Part shown: in pieces, positions 28,200 through 34,552 of the stretch
How positions within the stretch are numbered: position 1 is the first letter of the stretch
How the letters are laid out: each line of letters begins with the position of its first letter
From: Paraplanobispora siamensis
GTDB lineage: Bacteria > Actinomycetota > Actinomycetes > Streptosporangiales > Streptosporangiaceae
Direction: 5' to 3'
Assembly: GCF_016863175.1 (NCBI RefSeq)
Contig: NZ_BOOJ01000052.1
Location: 62,001-126,000, forward strand
Length of the DNA stretch: 64,000 nucleotides
Program-made: the position numbers and the translations under genes
Notes under the pieces: model-generated
The model's database searches: none
Told to the model about the DNA's origin: nothing
Seen by the model: the letters and a program-made list of their open reading frames with translations, nothing else

Positions 28200-28778
28200 A
28201 TGGCCACGATGAGAGAGCTGACGCCGGGACGGGTGGTGTTCGTCCCGGCCGGCTGCGCCCTGCTGCGCCGGCCCTTCGCGCTGTACCTGAGCGCCGCCGC
28301 CCCGGCCGAAAGCCCCGACCTGGCCGGGATGGTGTGGATGCAGGGACAGCTGCTGCGGGCCGATGGATCGGCGCCGCGCCGCTACCGCATCCGCACCACC
28401 ATCGCCCCGGCCGACCGGCTGCGCGTCGAAGGTGCCACGATGCGGCGATGCATGGTGGCGACCTGCCCGGCCGCGTTCGACGTGCTGGCGTTGATGACCG
28501 GCCAGGCGGACGCGCCGGGCTGGTTGCAGACCAGCGGCGTGCTGGGCGGCTGCTACGTGTGCCCGACCCACGCGCCGACCATGACCGACGGCCAGCAGGT
28601 GTTCCACCGGCCGGCCGCGCTGCACCCCGGTGAGGTCACCTGTTCTTGCGGGGCCCTGTGCGTGGCGACCGGCTCCACCCGGGGCGCCTGCATCGTGGCC
28701 TACGGTGCCCACCTGCATGATGTTCACCCGGCCCGCCGCCGGACCACGAAGGGAACCATCGATGTCACGCCGGTTTGA
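28200..28778 (+). CDS. Hypothetical protein, 192 aa, Cys-rich C-terminal part
   Basis: The ATG follows CCAGGAGAG. The N-terminal half is beta-rich with an RADGSAPRRYRIRTTIAPAD segment. The C-terminal half has paired Cys (MRRCMVATCPAAFD, GGCYVCPTHAP, VTCSCGALC), enough for one or two zinc sites. Function is unknown. It overlaps the start of the next gene by 17 nt. Confidence 0.62.
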   Translation: MATMRELTPGRVVFVPAGCALLRRPFALYLSAAAPAESPDLAGMVWMQGQLLRADGSAPRRYRIRTTIAPADRLRVEGATMRRCMVATCPAAFDVLALMTGQADAPGWLQTSGVLGGCYVCPTHAPTMTDGQQVFHRPAALHPGEVTCSCGALCVATGSTRGACIVAYGAHLHDVHPARRRTTKGTIDVTPV

Positions 28779-29460
28779 GAACCCGCGCCGCAATGCCCCG
28801 CCGGGGATGTTCGAACGGGAGATGGGCCGGGCGCTGCGTGCCCGCGGCGACCGCTGGGACCTGCCGCATGAGTTCGTCAGCCTGCACTGGAACGGCCACA
28901 AGCTGACGGTCGGCAGTATCAACGTCATCGCCCTGGACGTGCACCCCGACAAGATGCCGGATCTGATCTTTAAGATCGTCGGGGAGGAGAACATGAAGCA
29001 GAAGCAGCGGATGGAGCAGGAGGGGATCGCGCCCACGCTGTACGGCTTCATGCTGATCTATGAGGCGCACGCGGCCCGCCACAACCCGCAGACCGCTTCC
29101 CCGCTGGAGAACAAGCGGTACGCCCGCGACCGGGTGCAGCGCCGCTTCTACCAGCGGCCCGACGCCGTCGAAATCCGCGCCGCGATGGCCAGCGACATCG
29201 AAGGCCGACACTGGACGGCCTCCCAGCGCCGCGACCTGCCCGGCAAAACGCACAAAGTGTTCTACAGCAGCCTGATCAGCCCCACCGAAGCAGACAAAGA
29301 ACGCGGCCTGCCCGGCGGCGCCTTCACCGCCGCACTGGCGCATGCTGCGGCAGCCACCGGCATGTTCCTGTACGGCGACCGCCTGCCCACCCCCGGCGCC
29401 CCCGACGCCGACGTGGTGGACCTGTCCGCCCGCTTCGCCCAGGCCAGCGACCGTGGGTGA
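28762..29460 (+). CDS. Hypothetical protein, 232 aa
   Basis: The ATG at 28762 follows GAAGGGA. The product has LPHEFVSLHWNGHKLTVGSI and DVHPDKMPDLIFKIVGEENM in the first half and a basic middle (RYARDRVQRRFYQRPDA). No family is recognised. It directly precedes and overlaps the integrase gene, so it might be an accessory or excision factor, but nothing in the sequence proves this. Confidence 0.6.
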   Translation: MSRRFENPRRNAPPGMFEREMGRALRARGDRWDLPHEFVSLHWNGHKLTVGSINVIALDVHPDKMPDLIFKIVGEENMKQKQRMEQEGIAPTLYGFMLIYEAHAARHNPQTASPLENKRYARDRVQRRFYQRPDAVEIRAAMASDIEGRHWTASQRRDLPGKTHKVFYSSLISPTEADKERGLPGGAFTAALAHAAAATGMFLYGDRLPTPGAPDADVVDLSARFAQASDRG

Positions 29461-30376
29461 GGTCCGCGTCCTCATCACCGCGCCCGCCCTGGCGGAGGCG
29501 GTGCGGGCGTTCCTGCACGGCTACGAAAAGATCGGATCCGACGGGACCCGGCGCACCTACCGTGTCGTGCTCAACCAGATGATGGCCGTCTTCGGCGCGG
29601 CCACCCCGCTGACCGCGCTGGACGACCCGGCGGCCGGGGAGCGATTCCGCACCTGGTTCCGCACGGCCTTCGCCGACCTGGCGCCGGCCACCCAGGCGCG
29701 CAAGCTGGCCACCTTCCAGTCGGCGTTCGGCTGGTGGCACCGCCAGGGGTGGATAGTCACCGACCCCACCAGCGGCCTGTCGCGGCCGTCGATCCCGCGT
29801 GACCGCACCCAGGTGCGCACCACCGCCGAAGTCGAAGCGCTGTGGGAGCGCGATGACCTGCCGCTGCGGGAGAAGACCCTGTACCGGATGCTGTATGAGA
29901 CCGCGGCCCGGGCAGAGGAGATCCTGAGGCTGAACATCGAAGACCTGGACCTGACTGGCAAGCGGGCCAAGGTGCGGCGCAAGGGATCATCCATCGACTG
30001 GGTGTACTGGCAGACCGGCACCGCGCGGCTGCTGCCGCGGCTGATCGCCGGCCGGGCCCGGGGGCCGGTGTTCCTGGCCAGTCGCAAACCGCGCACCGCG
30101 GTGGCCACCGTGGACCTGTGCCCGGTCACCGGCCGGGCCCGCCTGTCGTACCGGCGGGTGCATGAGGTGATGCAGGTGCTGATCGGCTGTAGCCCGCACG
30201 ACTTCCGGCGGGCGGCGCTGTCGCACGATGCCGACCGCGGCACCCCGCTGCCGCTGCTGATGGCCCGCAGCGGGCATGCGTCGTTCCGGTCGCTGGAGCC
30301 GTACCTGCGGCCCAGTGCTGAGGCGCTGGGCCGGCACGTGGCGGCCTCCGATCCGGCGGCCCGCCGGCGGCCGTGA
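29453..30376 (+). CDS. int: Tyrosine recombinase/phage integrase
   Basis: The product (307 aa) has a SAM-like core-binding domain at about 10-100 (YEKIGSDGTRRTYRVVLNQM, TQARKLATFQSAFGWWHRQG) and a catalytic domain. Visible catalytic residues are Arg in YETAARAEEILRL, Lys near KVRRKGSSIDW, the His-x-x-Arg box SPHDFRRAALS, the His of ARSGHASF, and the nucleophile Tyr in LEPYLRPS. It cuts and rejoins DNA for integration or dimer resolution. The GTG at 29453 overlaps the upstream stop. It supports a temperate lifestyle. Confidence 0.85.
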   Translation: MGEVRVLITAPALAEAVRAFLHGYEKIGSDGTRRTYRVVLNQMMAVFGAATPLTALDDPAAGERFRTWFRTAFADLAPATQARKLATFQSAFGWWHRQGWIVTDPTSGLSRPSIPRDRTQVRTTAEVEALWERDDLPLREKTLYRMLYETAARAEEILRLNIEDLDLTGKRAKVRRKGSSIDWVYWQTGTARLLPRLIAGRARGPVFLASRKPRTAVATVDLCPVTGRARLSYRRVHEVMQVLIGCSPHDFRRAALSHDADRGTPLPLLMARSGHASFRSLEPYLRPSAEALGRHVAASDPAARRRP

Positions 30377-30384
30377 GCATGGAG

Positions 30385-30440
30385 GCGTTCAGGGCGTTTC
30401 ACCGGCTTTCACGGCATGTCATTTCGTGCCGTTTCGTGCC
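30385..30440. other. Candidate integrase arm sites or attP
   Basis: Directly after the integrase gene a cluster of short repeats (GTTTCACCG, CTTTCACGG, ATTTCGTGCC, GTTTCGTGCC) with CACGGCATG as a partial inverse is found. Such clusters are typical of integrase arm-type sites or att regions, but no core can be fixed from one sequence. Confidence 0.35.
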
Positions 30441-30550
30441 AGCGCTGGCCTGGTGGCCGCGGGTCGGGCAGGCTGGTGGGGGTTCCTCTCCTTGAGGGTT
30501 CTGCGGTCCAGGCAGATAGGGCAGGGTCGGCGTTGCGCCGCCCTGCGGCA

Positions 30551-30580
30551 GGGGTCCGGTGGCGGCAACCGCCGGACCCC
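30551..30580 (+). terminator. Intrinsic terminator after integrase unit
   Basis: GGGGTCCGG and CCGGACCCC with an inner GGCGG stem form a long hairpin, followed by TTCTCATT. Confidence 0.65.
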
Positions 30581-30586
30581 TTCTCA

Positions 30587-30615
30587 TTGAAACTGTCGCT
30601 AAGTACCTGTACTAT
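30587..30615 (+). promoter_or_regulatory. Early-type promoter, best copy
   Basis: TTGAAA, 17 nt ending in CGCTAAGTACCTG, then TACTAT. This near-consensus sigma70 promoter has the recurring motif filling the spacer and -10. Confidence 0.8.
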
Positions 30616-30624
30616 TGAGGTAGT

Positions 30625-30644
30625 TCGGTTCGAGCGAAAACCGA
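30625..30644 (+). promoter_or_regulatory. Leader hairpin with GAGCGA loop
   Basis: TCGGTT - CGAGCGAA - AACCGA forms a 6 bp A/T-containing stem, unlike the GC-only stems of other copies. Confidence 0.65.
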
Positions 30645-30662
30645 CAGTCTTCAGGAGGACCC

Positions 30663-31262
30663 ATGCAGCCCATCGCCGTCCCCGCGTTCACCACCGCCGC
30701 CGCCGCGATTGAGCAGGCGCGGATGTACGTGGCCGGCCTGGAGGCCGTGGCCGACTTCGACCACGGCAGCGGCACCACCGACGCCGGAACGGGCATGGAG
30801 CCCGCCTTCCGGCTGCTGTCCATCGCGGCGCGCACCTGCCTGGAGCAGGCGCGCACGCTGACCACCGACGACTCCAGCTTCACCAGCGACCTGACCCAGG
30901 TCCACCGGTCGCTGGTGTTCGTCAACGAGACGTTCTACCTGGGTATGTCCCACCCGGACCGCTGCCGCCTGGCCAAGCAGCGCGGGTTTGAGTACCCGGA
31001 GTTCACGGAGTGGACGCCGCGGGAGAAGCCCGCCTTGGTGTTCGTCCTCAACGACGCCTACCGCTGGGACATCATCGAGAAGATGCGGGTGCAGGCCCGC
31101 GCCTACGCCCGCGCCGGACGCCTGGACCAGGCCGTCCAGGTCCTCACCGTCTCCGCGCTGTCCCAGGCGCTGTCGGCGGGCGCCTCAGAACAGGAGGCCA
31201 AGGCCGCGATTGAGGAAGCCGCGGCGGAGGGACGGCGGCTGCTGGCCCGCCTGGCGGCCTGA
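30663..31262 (+). CDS. Hypothetical helical protein, 199 aa
   Basis: The ATG follows CAGGAGGACC and the standard leader. The product is almost all helical (AAAIEQARMYVAGLEAVAD, RAYARAGRLDQAVQVLTVSA, EQEAKAAIEEAAAEGRRLLA), with a TPR-like end. No family is recognised. Confidence 0.65.
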   Translation: MQPIAVPAFTTAAAAIEQARMYVAGLEAVADFDHGSGTTDAGTGMEPAFRLLSIAARTCLEQARTLTTDDSSFTSDLTQVHRSLVFVNETFYLGMSHPDRCRLAKQRGFEYPEFTEWTPREKPALVFVLNDAYRWDIIEKMRVQARAYARAGRLDQAVQVLTVSALSQALSAGASEQEAKAAIEEAAAEGRRLLARLAA

Positions 31263-31321
31263 CCACCCCAGGGGCCCGGCCGGTGCCGGGCCCCTGCCCC
31301 TTCTCCGACCGGGAGGACGTC

Positions 31322-31933
31322 ATGACGGAATCCGGACGCCGGGCCCTGATGCGGGCCTGGGGGTTCAGCATCGCGGTGGCCATCGTCACCGTCCTGGTGG
31401 CGATCATCGGCGGGATCGGTTGGATCGCCCTGGCCATCGGGGCGGGCGCCGTCGCCGTCCTGTGGGGCGGCACCTGGTTCGCGCTGCGCGGCAACACCGT
31501 CGTCGACCCGCAGGTGCTGGACGCGATGGTCACCCGCGCCAAGGAGCTGCCCCAGGATGTGCGGCTCAACAGCGCCGACGACACCGTGGCGTTGTGGATC
31601 ACCTGCTCCCCCCTCACCATCGTGATCAAGCGGATGGGGCGCAGCGACTTCGAAGAGATGGTCAGGGAGCTGCGCTCCGGCCAGCCGGTCAGCACGCTGC
31701 TGCATGAGGAGTTCACGATCACCGGCCGCCGGTTGATCTCCAGCCGCCGGCACGTGACCGCGATGCGGCTGGACGCCGACGGCCGCCCTCAGCCGGTCGC
31801 GCCGCCGCGGGTCTCCGCCTGGGCCACGGTACGGGCTCTGTGGTTTGCCTCCACCCGCAACGTGGAGCTGGTCAGCCCGCAGGAGACCGCCCAGCTGGTC
31901 GACCAGGTACTGGCCGCCAACCCTGCTTCATAG
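31322..31933 (+). CDS. Membrane protein with soluble C-terminal domain, 203 aa
   Basis: The ATG at 31322 follows GGGAGG. Two membrane helices are at about 12-55 (WGFSIAVAIVTVLVAIIGGI, GWIALAIGAGAVAVLWGG). The remaining 140 residues are a soluble alpha/beta domain (DFEEMVRELRSGQPVSTLLH, VELVSPQETAQLVDQVL). No family is recognised. It ends at a strong bidirectional terminator facing the Ro60 unit. Confidence 0.65.
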   Translation: MTESGRRALMRAWGFSIAVAIVTVLVAIIGGIGWIALAIGAGAVAVLWGGTWFALRGNTVVDPQVLDAMVTRAKELPQDVRLNSADDTVALWITCSPLTIVIKRMGRSDFEEMVRELRSGQPVSTLLHEEFTITGRRLISSRRHVTAMRLDADGRPQPVAPPRVSAWATVRALWFASTRNVELVSPQETAQLVDQVLAANPAS

Positions 31934-31964
31934 GTGCGCAGAGCCGGGAATCCCCCAGCTCTTT

Positions 31965-32366
31965 TCATGATTGTTTCGCAGGCCCCGGGGAGTCGTCCCC
32001 GGGGCCTTGCTGCGCTTCGGCTTCCAGCGCCACGACCACTTCCAGTCGCAGCCCCACCACCTGCACCTGGCCGGCCGGGCAGGGGACCAGCCGGTACTGG
32101 TCGGACCGCCAGGCCAGCCGGGCGCCTGCCGCCCTGTCCTGGGAGCGCCAGCACGGCCGCCAGCGCAGGGCGACCGCCGTGATCACCACCGGCGTCAGCG
32201 GCCGGTAGCGGGCCAGCGCCATGCAGCCTTCCAGTGTTCGCCGGGCCCGGGCAATGGCCCGGCCCCGCAGGTCGGCGTCGCTCCAGGTTTCCAGATCGAT
32301 GTATCTACGGGTCACCAGGTCGAGGTATTCGTGGGCCTGCGGGCCGGTGAACGGGTGTGCCGTCAT
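31965..32366 (-). CDS. Ro60-linked hypothetical protein, 133 aa
   Basis: The ATG overlaps the Ro60 stop (ATGA at 32363-32366), so it is translated right after Ro60. The product has a helical basic N-terminal part (AHEYLDLVTRRYIDLETWSD, RGRAIARARRTLEGCMALAR) and a beta-rich half (LAWRSDQYRLVPCPAGQVQV, VGLRLEVVVALEAEAQQ). No family is recognised. The coupling suggests a role with the Ro60 particle, perhaps RNA processing or binding; that is inference. Its 3' end reaches into the terminator. Confidence 0.6.
   Translation of the reverse strand: MTAHPFTGPQAHEYLDLVTRRYIDLETWSDADLRGRAIARARRTLEGCMALARYRPLTPVVITAVALRWRPCWRSQDRAAGARLAWRSDQYRLVPCPAGQVQVVGLRLEVVVALEAEAQQGPGDDSPGPAKQS
31980..32007. terminator. 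Bidirectional terminator
   Basis: AGGCCCCGGGGA and TCCCCGGGGCCT form a 12 bp stem with a GTCG loop between convergent units. Confidence 0.72.
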
Positions 32367-34042
32367 GCCGCGCTGTCGAACGGCCAACGGCCGGCCTGCC
32401 CGCTCTCCAGGACGGGGATCAGGGAGAAGGTGGTGTCGCTCAGCCCGCCCATGCTGTAGCGGTTGGTGGTGCCGGCGTCGACGACCGCGCCGGTCTCCCC
32501 GCTGGTGTTGAAGCACCACAGCGGCACCGTGCGCGGCACAGCGTCGGTGACGTTGCCGTGGTAGTAGTGGTCGCGCATGCTGGTCTGCTCATCGGTGATG
32601 ACGATGACGCGGTCGTGGCCGCGGTAGGTGGCGCGGATCGCGGCGGCGATCTGGGTGCCGTGCCCGTAGATGCCGCCGTTGTTGCGCTCCAGGAAGCGCT
32701 GGGTGGACTTCAGCACGGACGCGCCGGTCGGCACGTCGTGGTGGAAGGTGGCATCGGCGAAGCCGTGCAGGTCGACCTTGGCGCCGCGGGCGGCTAGGAC
32801 GACCCCGAACAGGGCGCCGACCATCATGCGGGTCATGGTGGAGTGCTCCGACAGCCGGGAGCGCATGCTGCCGGAGACGTCGACCAGGACCAGGGTGCGG
32901 CCTGTCAGGTGCGGGATGTTGCCGACGGAGGCTTCGAACGCGGCCCCCAGCGCGGTCGCCCACCGGTCGGAGGAGACGGCGCTGTAGGCGCTCAGGAAGC
33001 GGAAGGGCAGCTGGCGGGAGCGGGCGACCTGGACGGGGTCGGCCAGGCGGGCGGCGACCTTGGCCGCGATGTCGTCCGGGACGTCGGCGCGGTCCAGGTT
33101 GGCCAGGTTCTTCAGCAGCGCCATGTAGCCCATGGTCGGCAGGATCATCGCCCATTCGGTGGCGCCCAGCGGTCCTTCCAGCCAGCCGGCCAGCGCCTCA
33201 TGGGTCATGCCGGCCTCCGCCAGGGTCTTCGTGGCGTTGACGCCGTAGGCACGCAGCAGGGAGCGCCGGTCGGCGACGGGCACCTGCATGAGCCGCTGGC
33301 GGGCGCGCAGGATCGGCAGGGTGGCCGGGATGGGGTTGTCGCGGTTGTGACGGCGCTCAATCAGCCACCGGAACAGGTCGCCGGTGGGGGTGCCGCGCAG
33401 GTGGGCGTTGCCGTGGGTGGCGTGGGCCGGTTCCACCAGGTCCACCACGTCGCCGAAGCGCACGGCGGCATCGGGGCGGTCCCACTTCAGCGCGGACTTC
33501 TCCGTGTACAGCCGCACCACCGCGTCGACCACGCCGCGGCGCAGCGCGATCGGCAGCGTCAAGCCGCGCAGGCGGCGCTCATGGCGGGGGGTGGCGTAGC
33601 GGGTCAGGTAGTAGTGGATGATGGCGCCGGGCTCATCGGCGCGCTGGAGGGCGGCGCTGACGGCCTGGCGGACGTGGCCCGGCAGGCCGTTCTCCTGGCG
33701 GGTCTTGGCCATCTCCGCGGCGGCCACGATGGCGCCGCTGCGGATGTTGGCGGTGCCGCGCAGGTAGCCAATGAAGGCGGTCAGCCAGGCCGGGTCGCCG
33801 ACGGCCTGGTCCCGTACCAGGCTGCGGAAGCGCTCAGCGCGCACGTCGGCGCTCTCATAGAAGCTGTCTTCGCCCCAGAAGCTGGTGGTGGCCAGCAGGA
33901 ACAGCGCGGTCTTGGGGTCGTGGGCGTAGGCCGGGGCGCCCTCATGAGTGGTCGTGGTGGGCGTGGCCGCGGTGACGCGCAGCGGGCCGGCCGGGGTCGG
34001 CCGTGGGCCGCTGCGGCGGTCGGAGGGGTTGAGCTTGGACAT
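32363..34042 (-). CDS. rsr: Ro60-like TROVE-domain RNA-binding protein (Rsr type)
   Basis: The product (559 aa) is a full-length Ro60 orthologue. Residues about 30-370 form the TROVE/HEAT ring (ALFLLATTSFWGEDSFYESA, LRGTANIRSGAIVAAAEMAK, IIHYYLTRYATPRHERRLRG). Residues about 375-555 form the von Willebrand A-like domain with an intact MIDAS (LVLVDVSGSMRS; GHGTQ; VIVITDEQTS). Bacterial Ro60 binds Y RNAs and with exonucleases takes part in RNA degradation and stress survival. The ATG at 34042 has GGGAG 8 nt upstream; two ATGs at 34060/34057 are less likely. Two Y RNA genes lie directly upstream. Confidence 0.92.
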   Translation of the reverse strand: MSKLNPSDRRSGPRPTPAGPLRVTAATPTTTTHEGAPAYAHDPKTALFLLATTSFWGEDSFYESADVRAERFRSLVRDQAVGDPAWLTAFIGYLRGTANIRSGAIVAAAEMAKTRQENGLPGHVRQAVSAALQRADEPGAIIHYYLTRYATPRHERRLRGLTLPIALRRGVVDAVVRLYTEKSALKWDRPDAAVRFGDVVDLVEPAHATHGNAHLRGTPTGDLFRWLIERRHNRDNPIPATLPILRARQRLMQVPVADRRSLLRAYGVNATKTLAEAGMTHEALAGWLEGPLGATEWAMILPTMGYMALLKNLANLDRADVPDDIAAKVAARLADPVQVARSRQLPFRFLSAYSAVSSDRWATALGAAFEASVGNIPHLTGRTLVLVDVSGSMRSRLSEHSTMTRMMVGALFGVVLAARGAKVDLHGFADATFHHDVPTGASVLKSTQRFLERNNGGIYGHGTQIAAAIRATYRGHDRVIVITDEQTSMRDHYYHGNVTDAVPRTVPLWCFNTSGETGAVVDAGTTNRYSMGGLSDTTFSLIPVLESGQAGRWPFDSAA

Positions 34043-34046
34043 GCGA

Positions 34047-34077
34047 AGGGCTCCCATCATCGGTGTCCGGGAGCCCT
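34047..34077 (-). promoter_or_regulatory. Hairpin covering Ro60 ribosome-binding site
   Basis: On the minus strand GGGCTCCC - 15 nt - GGGAGCCC forms a perfect 8 bp stem. The 3' arm holds the GGGAG used for the ATG at 34042. It could repress Ro60 translation or end the Y RNA transcript. Confidence 0.6.
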
Positions 34078-34084
34078 CAGCTGC

Positions 34085-34221
34085 CAGCGGGGCCGAATCG
34101 GAGTCGGCGGCGGCGGTCTCATAACCAATCAGACCCGGGCCATCCCCTCCGTCGTCAAGGGATCCCGGGTACAGGAATCGAACCTGTGGAAGTAGCCGTC
34201 ACCTGCATCTCGGCCCCGCTG
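34085..34221 (-). ncRNA. Y RNA 1 with tRNA-like module (YrlA-type)
   Basis: The ends pair perfectly over 12 bp (CAGCGGGGCCGA / TCGGCCCCGCTG), as Y RNA termini do. The 5' arm holds GAGATGCAGGTGACGG and CTACTTCC, shared with Y RNA 2. The middle is tRNA-like in permuted order: a T-arm ACAGG-TTCGATT-CCTGT, then an acceptor-like 7 bp stem ACCCGGG/CCCGGGT capped by a further stem, then a D-arm-like GGTC-TGATTGGTTATGA-GACC. Together with its place before a Ro60 gene, this strongly indicates a Y RNA. It is not a normal tRNA: no anticodon arm is present. Confidence 0.82.
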
Positions 34222-34230
34222 TGGAGTTGT

Positions 34231-34342
34231 GGGCCTCCCGAATCGAGGTTGGCGGCGGTGACGGCGCCCCGGCCCGCACGGCCGGGAGCCCATTTCGCAA
34301 AAATGGAAGTAACCGTCGCCTGCATCTCGGAAGGCTGGCCCC
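34231..34342 (-). ncRNA. Y RNA 2 without tRNA-like module
   Basis: This lies 9 nt from Y RNA 1 in tandem. The ends pair (GCCTTCCGA / TCGGGAGGC, one G-U). The 5' segment CCGAGATGCAGGCGACGG then TTACTTCCA and the 3' segment CGCCGCCAACC then TCGATTCGG are nearly those of Y RNA 1. Between them are two plain hairpins (CCATTT/AAATGG and CCCGGCC/GGCCGGG) in place of the tRNA mimic. Confidence 0.75.
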
Positions 34343-34351
34343 AGATTACAA

Positions 34352-34369
34352 GCTAAGTACCTGAACGAT
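34352..34369 (+). promoter_or_regulatory. Early-type motif, plus orientation, by the Y RNA start
   Basis: GCTAAGTACCTGAACGAT, the same variant as at 2130. On the opposite strand a TGTAATCT box at about 34343-34350 could be the -10 for Y RNA transcription, so this site may be an operator on that promoter. Confidence 0.5.
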
Positions 34370-34480
34370 GGGAGGCGGAAGTGATGGATGGTTAATCAGA
34401 TGATCATTTATTGCTTGGGCCCAGGTCACGGGCACCCCATGGGACGAAGGGCTTCAGCGGCGACACACCACCCGCCATCT

Positions 34481-34498
34481 TCTGTACAGGTACTTAGT
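34481..34498 (-). promoter_or_regulatory. Early-type motif, minus orientation, facing the Y RNA/Ro60 unit
   Basis: On the minus strand this reads ACTAAGTACCTGTACAGA. It points towards the Y RNAs and opposes the motif at 34352, 112 nt away. On the plus strand it lies just upstream of the alpha-CTD gene leader. Confidence 0.58.
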
Positions 34499-34522
34499 GA
34501 ACGGTGTAGGGTGAGGCGATCA

Positions 34523-34539
34523 CCGGATGAGCGATTCGG
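34523..34539 (+). promoter_or_regulatory. Leader hairpin with GAGCG loop
   Basis: CCGGAT - GAGCG - ATTCGG (one G-U) lies just before CAGGAGAG and the ATG at 34553. Confidence 0.62.
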
Positions 34540-34552
34540 CCTCAGGAGAGTC

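Noticed and set aside
34147-34221. Ordinary tRNA gene suggested by the GGTTCGATTCC T-arm
   Set aside because: No anticodon arm and permuted order of arms; the 12 bp end stem and the neighbouring Ro60 gene fit a Y RNA better.
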